Shown here: piece after piece, positions 35,876 through 43,287 of the stretch
Numbering within the stretch: the first letter of the stretch is position 1
Layout of the letters: each line of letters begins with the position of its first letter
Origin: Brevibacillus_H sp041920465
Lineage (GTDB): Bacteria; Bacillota; Bacilli; Brevibacillales; Brevibacillaceae
DNA: 64,000 nt
Direction: 5' to 3'
Assembly (NCBI GenBank): GCA_041920465.1
Contig: JBHGXW010000060.1
Span: 1-64,000 of the forward strand
The notes under the pieces: generated by a model
Databases searched by the model: none
What the model was told of the DNA's origin: nothing
What the model saw: only the letters and a program-made list of their open reading frames with translations
Translations under genes and position numbers: made by a program

Positions 35876-36967
35876 GTGAATACGTCACGTATCAGCCAAT
35901 TGTACGCTTACATGGAAGCGAATCAGCTTGATGCCATTTTTGTAACACTGCCGAAACACGTCTATTATGTAACCGATTTCAACAGCGATCCGCATGAGCG
36001 TTTTATGGGATTGGTGCTTGTACGCGGCGAGGAGCCTGTCTTGATCGTTCCTGCGCTTGATAAGGAAGCGGCACAAGCAGCGACCGGGATGGACAAAATC
36101 CTGACCCATACCGATACCCAGAATCCATATGAAATATTGAAAAATACTCTGCCAGCTTCGCTCAGACGAATAGGGGTGGAGAAGAGTCATGTTACGTTAA
36201 ACCGCTTTGAAGCTATGAAGGAAGTTTTGCCGCAGGCAGAATACATAGATATCGACGCTTTGCTGAAGGAAATGAGATTGCAAAAATCGCCGGATGAAAT
36301 CACTCGAATTAAACGGGCGATACAAGTGGTGGAAGATGTGCTTCGTGCCGGATTGCAAAAAGTTCGCGTAGGCGTATCGGAGGCGGAAATTGTCGCTGAA
36401 CTGGAGTACCAGATGAAAAAGCTGGGGGCAGAAGGGCCTTCCTTCTCCACCATGGTACTGGCAGGTGAGAAATCAGCCCTTCCTCACGGCAAACCGGGTG
36501 AGCGTACGATTCAGGCAGGAGAACTGCTGCTGTTTGACTTGGGGGTAGCGGTTGACGGTTATGTTTCCGATATAACCCGGACGTTTGCAGTAGGAGAGAT
36601 CAGTGACAAGCTAAAAGAAATCTACGAAACCGTATTGGCGGGAAATATGGCGGCGATTGAGGCGGTGCGCCCGCAAGTAACGCTGGCCAGCATTGACCGT
36701 GCTGCCCGCGAGGTGATTGCGGCGAGAGGATACGGCGAATATTTCATCCACCGCTTGGGTCACGGAATGGGCATGGATGTCCACGAATACCCATCCGTAC
36801 ACGGTGAAAATCAGGATCTGCTTCGTGCCGGAATGGTATTTACAATTGAACCGGGTGTATACATTCCGGGATTGGGCGGAGTGAGAATTGAAGATGACGT
36901 GTTGGTAACGGAGAGCGGAGTAGAGGTTTTAACCACGTTCCCGAAACAGTTGACGGTTATCGGTTAG
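35876..36967 (+). CDS. Xaa-Pro peptidase family protein (M24)
   Basis: The 363-residue metallopeptidase has the creatinase N-domain (residues about 1-130) and the pita-bread M24 domain. Metal ligands are visible in LLFDLGVAVDGYVSDITRTF (two Asp), HRLGHGMGMDVHE (His), FTIEPGVYIPG (Glu) and VRIEDDVLV (Glu). It cleaves N-terminal residues before proline, which suits a neighbour of a peptide transporter. It starts at GTG with AAGGTGA upstream. The leader is a near mirror of the broken hydrolase leader. Confidence 0.92.
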   Translation: MNTSRISQLYAYMEANQLDAIFVTLPKHVYYVTDFNSDPHERFMGLVLVRGEEPVLIVPALDKEAAQAATGMDKILTHTDTQNPYEILKNTLPASLRRIGVEKSHVTLNRFEAMKEVLPQAEYIDIDALLKEMRLQKSPDEITRIKRAIQVVEDVLRAGLQKVRVGVSEAEIVAELEYQMKKLGAEGPSFSTMVLAGEKSALPHGKPGERTIQAGELLLFDLGVAVDGYVSDITRTFAVGEISDKLKEIYETVLAGNMAAIEAVRPQVTLASIDRAAREVIAARGYGEYFIHRLGHGMGMDVHEYPSVHGENQDLLRAGMVFTIEPGVYIPGLGGVRIEDDVLVTESGVEVLTTFPKQLTVIG

Positions 36968-36973
36968 GTCAAA

Positions 36974-36998
36974 AGACCGCCTGTCCAATAGGCGGTCT
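36974..36998 (+). terminator. Hairpin after the Xaa-Pro peptidase gene
   Basis: AGACCGCCT pairs with AGGCGGTCT around a 7-nt loop. No clean T run follows, so terminator function is likely but not certain. Confidence 0.6.
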
Positions 36999-37155
36999 CC
37001 ACTCTTCTCTGATCTTCTGGAACGGTCGATTCCTTTTCGTTAAGATACCCCTTGTTTGCCATGCCCTTCTCCAAATTTAAGTGAATGAAGTTCACCTGCT
37101 GTCGCCCAATTGTCCCTTGAATATTCATCAATAATCACTGTTACCCATTCAGGTT

Positions 37156-37818
37156 TTACTGGCTGGCTTTTTCCAACAGCAATCCTTGAGGTTCCAGATA
37201 GCCAAAATCATATTCTTCTGCCGATTCGACGCGAAGAGAAGCGTTTAACAACGGGAACAAGGCGGAGTGTGTATTGGAGTAATGCACCATCGTGGCCGGA
37301 ATTTGGAACACTTTTTCCAGTAATGTCACATCAGCCGTCAATGTGGTGGAACGGATAATGGCTGCTTGCGGGAAGCCTGCTGGTGACGGACGCTGTTTGT
37401 CATATTGAATGAACCAGGGCAGATGCGGGAAGGTGCCGATTATCTTGAACGCTACCGGCTCGCCGGTGGGATCAATGACACGTTGCACGGGGGATTCTTG
37501 AACAGGATATCCTTCCGCCTGCAGCACGGAGGCAACATGCTCCAGATCGTCCGTTTCGATGATAAGGGTATAAAATCCTTCGCCGTTTTCCTTCAGGAAT
37601 TGCTGCAGCGCTTGTCCGCCTTCAGACTGCAAAGCGGCTGTTTCATCCTCCATGTATGCTACTTCCAGAAAACCGCCGCCGGTAAACGGATAAATCCGGG
37701 TAGCCACACCGGGATATGAGGTGCCCGAAGCAGCAAGTGAGTATCCTCGTTCTTTCAACATATGATGGACTTCCTCAGGACGGGAAGTTGCGTAGATGAG
37801 ACGGTCCAATTGAAACAT
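37156..37818 (-). CDS. VOC family (glyoxalase-like) protein
   Basis: The 220-residue protein starts MFQLDRLIYATSRPEEVHHM, a typical glyoxalase-like beta-alpha-beta module, and has a second module from about residue 140 (RSTTLTADVTLLEKVF). Clear metal ligands were not identified, and function is unknown for this subgroup. It is convergent with the peptidase gene. Confidence 0.75.
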   Translation of the reverse strand: MFQLDRLIYATSRPEEVHHMLKERGYSLAASGTSYPGVATRIYPFTGGGFLEVAYMEDETAALQSEGGQALQQFLKENGEGFYTLIIETDDLEHVASVLQAEGYPVQESPVQRVIDPTGEPVAFKIIGTFPHLPWFIQYDKQRPSPAGFPQAAIIRSTTLTADVTLLEKVFQIPATMVHYSNTHSALFPLLNASLRVESAEEYDFGYLEPQGLLLEKASQ

Positions 37819-37858
37819 ATCATCGCTCCTGTCTTTTCTTGACGGATAAGAATTTAAA

Positions 37859-37966
37859 AGTTGGGGGCCCCGCCGGGCGCAACGTAGCGCCGCACACGAT
37901 GTGCTAGTGCCGGCGACGCAACAAGGACGTTGCGCTTAGCCGGCTTATAGCCCGGTGGGTTTTCTT
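37859..37966 (+). repeat. Dispersed hairpin element, copy B
   Basis: It starts AGTTGGGGGCCCCGCCGGGC and ends CCCGGTGGGTTTTCTT. Inner arms GCGCAACG and CGTTGCGC enclose two small hairpins (GCAC/GTGC with an ACGAT loop and GCAAC/GTTGC with a GTCCTT-type loop on the other strand). It lies between the VOC gene and lepA. Confidence 0.7.
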
Positions 37967-38036
37967 GCTCTATTACCAATCTAACATATCTTAACAGTAG
38001 TTGCGATGCCTTTTCAGAATAAGGTGCAAGCGTTGG

Positions 38037-38065
38037 TTGCTCTCGTTTTCATGCTTTGTTATACT
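38037..38065 (+). promoter_or_regulatory. Possible sigma-A promoter for lepA
   Basis: TTGCTC (38037-38042), a 17-nt spacer and TATACT (38060-38065) lie between repeat copies B and C. The -10 is good and the -35 is poor (3 of 6). Use of this promoter would put copy C in the lepA leader. Confidence 0.4.
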
Positions 38066-38104
38066 GTTGATTAGTGCACTTTTTTAGTTGGGGTATTTTT
38101 TAGT

Positions 38105-38263
38105 AGTTGGAGCCCCGCCGGACGGTCGGCTAGAACCGCCTCGTCCTGAGGGTCAGCCAAAACGCAGCGTCCTGCTGCATGGCTGACACTGGCACATCGT
38201 GTGCGGCGCATGCCGACACTAGCACGTCCTGTGCGGCGCAGCTTCAATTGGGTGGGTTTTCTT
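38105..38263 (+). repeat. Dispersed hairpin element, copy C (largest)
   Basis: It starts AGTTGGAGCCCCGCCGGAC and ends GGGTGGGTTTTCTT. The interior holds several short hairpins with related loops: GCAG-CGTC-CTGC, GCAC-ATCGT-GTGC and GCAC-GTCCT-GTGC. The last two belong to a tandem unit of about 30 bp (ACTRGCAC...GTGCGGCGCA). It ends 37 bp before the lepA start. With copy B and the candidate promoter it fills the 482-bp gap 37819-38300. No real gene was found there. Confidence 0.7.
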
Positions 38264-38300
38264 AAAAGTTTGTCCACATTTTGTGGGAGGGAATTTATAA

Positions 38301-40118
38301 ATGGATCGTCGTGAAAGACAGAAAAAAATACGCAACTTTTCGATCATAGCTCATATCGACCACGGAAAATCAACGCTCGCTGACCGCATTCTGGAGCTTA
38401 CAGGCGCTTTGTCCGAACGTGAAATGGAAGCGCAGTTCCTCGATACCATGGAATTGGAAAAAGAGCGTGGGATTACGATTAAATTAAATGCTGTCCAGTT
38501 GAAATACAAGGCAGAAGATGGTGAAGAATACATTCTTCACCTAATCGATACACCGGGACATGTCGACTTCACTTACGAGGTTTCCCGAAGCCTGGCAGCC
38601 TGTGAAGGGGCGCTGTTGGTAGTGGACGCCGCACAGGGGATTGAAGCCCAGACGCTGGCCAACGTCTATTTGGCGATTGACAACAATCTGGAGATCATCC
38701 CGATTATCAACAAGATCGACTTGCCTAGTGCAGAACCGGATCGCGTCAAAGCCGAGATCGAGGATGTGATTGGCCTTGATGCAAGCGAGGCTTGTCTTAC
38801 CTCTGCCAAAGCGGGAATTGGCATTAAAGATGTGCTGGAAGCCGTGGTGAAAAAAGTTCCGGCCCCGAACGGCGACCCGGATGCGCCGCTGCAAGCGTTG
38901 ATTTTTGACTCTTACTTCGACCCGTACCGCGGGGTTATCGCGTCCGTGCGGATTGTCAACGGTACGCTTCGAAAAGGTATGAAAATTAAGATGATGGCCA
39001 CCAACAAAACATTTGAGGTGACGGAAGTGGGAACCTCGACACCTCGCCAAACCCAAGTGGAAGAACTGACGGTGGGCGATGTAGGTTATGTGGCCGCATC
39101 GATCAAAACAGTAGGCGATACCCGTGTGGGTGATACGATTACCGACGCGAACCGCCCTGCTTCAGAACCATTGCCCGGTTACCGCAAAATCAACCCGATG
39201 GTGTTCTGCGGATTATATCCAATCGACACCAGTGAATACAATGATCTGCGTGATGCGCTGGAAAAGCTGCAGCTAAACGACGCTTCCCTGCAATTCGAAC
39301 CGGAAACGTCGCAAGCGTTGGGCTTCGGCTTCCGCTGCGGTTTCCTGGGACTTTTACACATGGAGATCATTCAGGAGCGTATTGAGCGCGAGTTTAACAT
39401 CAACCTGATCACGACGGCACCAAGCGTTATTTACCGCGTGACCCAAACCAACGGAGACGTTTTGGAAATCGACAACCCGTCCAAAATGCCGGAGGTGCAA
39501 AAGATTGAGAAGATCGAAGAACCGTATGTAACGGCTACGATCATGGTGCCGAAAGATTATGTGGGTGACGTCATGCAGCTTTGCCAAGGCAAGCGCGGAG
39601 ACTTCCTCGACATGCAGTACATGGGTGAAAACCGCGTCCAGTTGAAGTACGATATGCCGCTTTCCGAGATCGTATACGACTTTTTTGATCTCCTGAAGTC
39701 GGGTACCCGCGGCTACGCTTCCTTCGACTACGAAATGGCGGGATACAAGCCTTCCAAGCTGGTGAAGATGGATATCCTGCTGAATGGCGAAGTGGTTGAC
39801 GCGCTCTCCTTTATCGTTCACAAGGATACAGCGTATGCCCGCGGTAAAGTGATTTGCGAGAAGCTCAAAGAGTTGATCCCGCGTCAACAATTCGAAGTGC
39901 CGATCCAGGCTGCCATCGGTCATAAAGTGGTCGCCCGCGAAACGATCAGTGCGATGCGCAAAAACGTGCTCGCCAAGTGTTACGGCGGTGACATCACCCG
40001 TAAACGCAAGCTGTTGGAGAAGCAAAAAGAAGGGAAAAAGCGGATGAAAGCTGTCGGCTCCGTGGAAGTACCACAAGAAGCATTCATGGCCGTTCTTCGA
40101 ATGGACGACAAAAAATAA
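38301..40118 (+). CDS. lepA: Elongation factor 4 (LepA)
   Basis: The 605-residue translational GTPase is ribosome-associated. It has P-loop AHIDHGKST near residues 18-26, switch region GITIKLNAV, DTPGH near 80 and NKID, followed by EF-G-like domains and the LepA C-terminal domain (CYGGDITRKRKLLEKQKEGK). Length is normal. GGGAGGG precedes the ATG. It is followed by hemW, hrcA and the chaperone genes, as in B. subtilis. Confidence 0.98.
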   Translation: MDRRERQKKIRNFSIIAHIDHGKSTLADRILELTGALSEREMEAQFLDTMELEKERGITIKLNAVQLKYKAEDGEEYILHLIDTPGHVDFTYEVSRSLAACEGALLVVDAAQGIEAQTLANVYLAIDNNLEIIPIINKIDLPSAEPDRVKAEIEDVIGLDASEACLTSAKAGIGIKDVLEAVVKKVPAPNGDPDAPLQALIFDSYFDPYRGVIASVRIVNGTLRKGMKIKMMATNKTFEVTEVGTSTPRQTQVEELTVGDVGYVAASIKTVGDTRVGDTITDANRPASEPLPGYRKINPMVFCGLYPIDTSEYNDLRDALEKLQLNDASLQFEPETSQALGFGFRCGFLGLLHMEIIQERIEREFNINLITTAPSVIYRVTQTNGDVLEIDNPSKMPEVQKIEKIEEPYVTATIMVPKDYVGDVMQLCQGKRGDFLDMQYMGENRVQLKYDMPLSEIVYDFFDLLKSGTRGYASFDYEMAGYKPSKLVKMDILLNGEVVDALSFIVHKDTAYARGKVICEKLKELIPRQQFEVPIQAAIGHKVVARETISAMRKNVLAKCYGGDITRKRKLLEKQKEGKKRMKAVGSVEVPQEAFMAVLRMDDKK

Positions 40119-40128
40119 GCTGATGAAC

Positions 40129-40160
40129 CGACCTGACGTACTCTCGTCAGGTCGTTATTT
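40129..40160 (+). terminator. Terminator after lepA
   Basis: CGACCTGACG pairs with CGTCAGGTCG around a 6-nt loop, followed by TTATTT. Confidence 0.8.
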
Positions 40161-40198
40161 GTAGGCAGCAATCATTACGCTGGCAAGGAGGGAAGAAG

Positions 40199-41344
40199 AT
40201 GCCCCCGAAGTCTGTATACATTCACATCCCGTTTTGTACCAATAAGTGCTTTTACTGTGATTTCAATTCGTTTGTCACCAGCAATCCGCAAGTCGTCCGG
40301 GATTACCTTGAAGCACTCAAGCTGGAAATGAAGCGAACATTTGAAGAGATTCAGCCTGAGACAATCGAAACGATTTTTGTCGGCGGTGGAACGCCGTCCT
40401 ATCTGAACCTGGAGCAGATGCGCTTTTTCCTTGAGTCAGTGGAAAAGTCGCTCGGCTCTTATCTGTCAAGCAATTGGGAGTTTACCATGGAGGCAAATCC
40501 GGGCACTACCGATCTGGAGAAATTGAAGCTGATGCGCTCATTTGGCGTAAACAGGCTTAGCTTCGGGGTACAGTCGTTTGATGACGATCTGTTGAAGCGG
40601 ATCGGGCGGATTCATGATGTGCCTGACGTGTACCGGAGTATAGACAACGCAGTAACGGCCGGTTTTTCCAATATCTCCGTCGATTTGATGTTTGGCTTGC
40701 CGGATCAGACGTTAGAGCAGTTCCGCGCTTCGATTGAAAAAGCGATGCAGCTTCCAATTACCCATATCTCCAGCTATGGTCTTAAGGTAGAGGAAAACAC
40801 CGTGTTTCACTCCCTTTATCAGAAGGGCCAGCTTCCTTTGCCTGCGGAAGAGACGGAGCTTGCGATGTATCTGCTCCTCATTGAACTGTTGGAGCAGCAT
40901 GGCTTCAAGCAGTACGAAATCAGCAATTTTGCCAAGCCGGGCATGGAGAGCAGACACAACTGCACCTACTGGCTGAATCATGACTATTATGGACTGGGTG
41001 CAGGGGCACACGGATATGTGAATGGTGTCCGCCATGTCAACGCCGGTCCATTGGCCAAATATGTGGAGATGGCCCAAAGCGGGTTGCCACGGGTAGAAGA
41101 ATTTACGGTTGAGCCGGCGGAAGCGATGGAAGATCAACTCATCCTGGGGCTACGGTTGATTCAGGGCGTGGATTTGGCCCGGTTTGAGCGGCGATTCGGG
41201 CGCACCGTAGAGCAGGAGTTCGGAGAGATTGTAAAAGAGGAGATAGCCAAAGGCATGCTGGCCGAGCAAGACGGCTATTTGCGGCTGACCAAAACCGCTC
41301 TGCCGCTTGGCAATGAAGTGTTTGCCCGATTCCTGAGGGGGTAA
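40199..41344 (+). CDS. hemW: Radical SAM family heme chaperone HemW
   Basis: The 381-residue protein has the radical SAM cluster motif C-x3-C-x2-C in IPFCTNKCFYCDF near residues 12-19, lacking the extra cysteine of true coproporphyrinogen oxidase HemN (it reads CDF after the motif). It also has GGGTPS and the C-terminal HemN-type domain. HemW binds and transfers heme. AAGGAGGGAAG precedes the ATG. Confidence 0.93.
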   Translation: MPPKSVYIHIPFCTNKCFYCDFNSFVTSNPQVVRDYLEALKLEMKRTFEEIQPETIETIFVGGGTPSYLNLEQMRFFLESVEKSLGSYLSSNWEFTMEANPGTTDLEKLKLMRSFGVNRLSFGVQSFDDDLLKRIGRIHDVPDVYRSIDNAVTAGFSNISVDLMFGLPDQTLEQFRASIEKAMQLPITHISSYGLKVEENTVFHSLYQKGQLPLPAEETELAMYLLLIELLEQHGFKQYEISNFAKPGMESRHNCTYWLNHDYYGLGAGAHGYVNGVRHVNAGPLAKYVEMAQSGLPRVEEFTVEPAEAMEDQLILGLRLIQGVDLARFERRFGRTVEQEFGEIVKEEIAKGMLAEQDGYLRLTKTALPLGNEVFARFLRG

Positions 41345-41401
41345 AATTGCCGGTTGAGAAGAAAAATCAGGTAAAAATCAGTCGATTTTCGGCGTAAGAC
41401 A

Positions 41402-41430
41402 TTGACAAATGATTCGTCAATTGATAATTT
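41402..41430 (+). promoter_or_regulatory. Promoter region of the hrcA operon
   Basis: TTGACA (41402-41407) is a consensus -35. The -10 is either GATAAT (41423-41428, 15-nt spacer) or TAATTT (41425-41430, 17-nt spacer). CIRCE lies just downstream, over the expected start site. Confidence 0.6.
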
Positions 41431-41441
41431 TATTATAGATT

Positions 41442-41468
41442 TTAGCACTCAACTCCGAAGAGTGCTAA
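41442..41468 (+). promoter_or_regulatory. CIRCE operator (HrcA binding site)
   Basis: TTAGCACTC, a 9-nt spacer and GAGTGCTAA match the CIRCE consensus at all 18 arm positions. It lies 21 nt before hrcA and implies heat-regulated repression by HrcA of hrcA-grpE-dnaK. Confidence 0.98.
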
Positions 41469-41489
41469 CAAGGGGAGGCGAACGCAGCT

Positions 41490-42518
41490 ATGCTATCTGA
41501 CCGTCAACGTTTGATTTTAAATGCGATTGTCGATAATTACATTCATTCAGCCGAACCTGTTGGCTCTCGAACCCTTTCGAAGCGAGAGGAAGTTGGTTTC
41601 AGTTCCGCCACCATTCGCAATGAAATGGCTGATTTGGAGGATTTGGGTTATTTAGAGCAGCCGCATACTTCCGCGGGAAGGGTTCCGTCTACCAAAGGCT
41701 ATCGCTTTTACGTTGATAACCTGTTGCAGCCGAAGAGCTTGAACCAGGATGAAATAGCCAAATTGAAAACAATCTTTGCTGACCGTATCTTTCATTTTGA
41801 ACAAGTAGTGGAACATACAGCAGCGATTCTTGCACAAATGACCAACTATACCTCGATTGCGCTTGGTCCGGAAATCTTTGAACACCGCTTGAAGCACATT
41901 CAGATTGTTTCGCTCAATGAGCGTCAGGCAGTCGCAATTATTGTGACCCATACCGGTCGTGTGGAAAACAAGATGTTTAATTTGCCTCCCGATATCAGCG
42001 GTTCGGAGATTGAAAAGCTGGTCAACATGCTGAACAGCAAGTTGTACGACGTTCCCCTGTGGCAGCTTCGCCAGCGGCTTTATCAGGAAGTGGCTACCGA
42101 GATGCGCCGGCATGTGGAGCAGTACGAAGATATGCTGTACATGATAGAGCAGACTTTCACGAATGAAGCAACAGATCGAGTCTATCTGCGCGGAGTGACC
42201 AAAATTATGAACCAACCGGAATTCCGCGACGTAGAAAAAGTAAAGGATATCCTGGAACTGTTGGAACAAAATGACCAACTGGTTAACCTGTTTCATCATA
42301 CGGATGAAGGCTTGACGATTCGCATCGGCCAGGAAAACACGGTGGAAGCGATGAAAAACTGCAGCATTATCACGACTTCCTATTACCTGGACGGCAAACC
42401 GGTTGGCGCGATCGGAATTTTGGGCCCGACCCGGATGGAGTACGCCAAGGTGATTTCGGTACTCAATTACCTGGCACAAGGGCTTTCTCACGTGCTGACC
42501 GATCAGTTTAAAAAATGA
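41490..42518 (+). CDS. hrcA: Heat-inducible transcription repressor HrcA
   Basis: The 342-residue protein represses the class I heat-shock genes by binding CIRCE. It has the N-terminal winged helix-turn-helix (SDRQRLILNAIVDNYIHSAE, then FSSATIRNEMADLEDLG) and the HrcA-specific C-terminal domain. The CIRCE operator directly upstream supports autoregulation, and GroE-assisted folding of HrcA is the known control in Bacillus. Confidence 0.98.
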   Translation: MLSDRQRLILNAIVDNYIHSAEPVGSRTLSKREEVGFSSATIRNEMADLEDLGYLEQPHTSAGRVPSTKGYRFYVDNLLQPKSLNQDEIAKLKTIFADRIFHFEQVVEHTAAILAQMTNYTSIALGPEIFEHRLKHIQIVSLNERQAVAIIVTHTGRVENKMFNLPPDISGSEIEKLVNMLNSKLYDVPLWQLRQRLYQEVATEMRRHVEQYEDMLYMIEQTFTNEATDRVYLRGVTKIMNQPEFRDVEKVKDILELLEQNDQLVNLFHHTDEGLTIRIGQENTVEAMKNCSIITTSYYLDGKPVGAIGILGPTRMEYAKVISVLNYLAQGLSHVLTDQFKK

Positions 42519-42545
42519 ATAACGCACAAACTTGGATGAATACGA

Positions 42546-42571
42546 ATGTAGCGGGTTAACCCCCCGCTTAC
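42546..42571 (+). other. Hairpin between hrcA and grpE
   Basis: TGTAGCGGG pairs with CCCGCTTACA-type sequence around TTAACC. No T run follows. It may affect mRNA processing or stability, as reported for the hrcA-grpE-dnaK mRNA of B. subtilis (known processing upstream of dnaK). This link is inference. Confidence 0.5.
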
Positions 42572-42662
42572 ATACAGAGCACCTGGGGCGTTTGCCTTGC
42601 TTTAGGCGATGGCAGAGCTGCTAAAATCGATGGAATAGGTTGTAACGTAGGAGGTTATCCGC

Positions 42663-43223
42663 TTGGCAGAAGAAAAAGTGACAACGGAAATGCAAGATGA
42701 CGTGCAAAGCGAAGCAGACGAACAAAATGAGTCACATGTACAAAACGAATCAGCTGAACAAGCTACCGGCGAGGTAAGCGAAGCAGAACATTGGAAGGCT
42801 CAGGCGGAAGAGAACCACAACCGCTTGCTTCGTGCTTTGGCCGATATGGAAAACTTGCGTCGCCGTGTGCGGAAAGAGCAGGAAGACATGGCGAAATACG
42901 CTTCACTCAAGGTAATTGAGAATCTGCTTCCGGCACTGGATAATTTTGAACGGGCGCTGGCTGCAGACAAGGAAACATTGACCGTTGAGTCCCTTTTGCA
43001 AGGGGTAAACATGGTCTACCGTCAAATGCAGCAAGTTTTCGAGCAGGAAGGCTTAAGCCCGATCGAGGCGCAAGGACAACCGTTTGATCCGCATAAGCAT
43101 CAAGCGGTGATGCAGACGGAAGATCCGAACTATGAATCCGGCATTGTCGTGGAAGAACTGCAAAAAGGCTATATGTTTAAAGACCGCGTCGTTCGCCCGG
43201 CAATGGTGAAAGTAAACAGCTGA
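42663..43223 (+). CDS. grpE: GrpE nucleotide exchange factor
   Basis: The 186-residue protein releases ADP from DnaK. It has an acidic, Gln/Glu-rich N-terminal stretch, a long coiled coil from about residue 43 (EAEHWKAQAEENHNRLLRAL) and the C-terminal beta domain with GMVYR-type and MFKDRVVRPAMVKV segments. It starts at TTG with TAGGAGGTT upstream. Confidence 0.97.
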   Translation: MAEEKVTTEMQDDVQSEADEQNESHVQNESAEQATGEVSEAEHWKAQAEENHNRLLRALADMENLRRRVRKEQEDMAKYASLKVIENLLPALDNFERALAADKETLTVESLLQGVNMVYRQMQQVFEQEGLSPIEAQGQPFDPHKHQAVMQTEDPNYESGIVVEELQKGYMFKDRVVRPAMVKVNS

Positions 43224-43287
43224 TAACAAGACATTTTATTATCAATCTCACAATAGTAGAAGGTAAGGATAAGGAGGCTATGTAGCG

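Noticed and set aside
37110..37358. Plus-strand frame opposite the VOC gene
   Set aside because: It overlaps the well-formed VOC gene on the minus strand and has no SD.
38071..38277. A 68-codon minus-strand open frame in the repeat region before lepA
   Set aside because: It lies inside repeat copy C, follows its hairpins and has no SD. The open frame results from the GC-rich repeat.
42546..42571. Intrinsic terminator between hrcA and grpE
   Set aside because: No T run follows the hairpin, and hrcA, grpE and dnaK are expected to share a transcript from the CIRCE promoter. Kept as a hairpin only.
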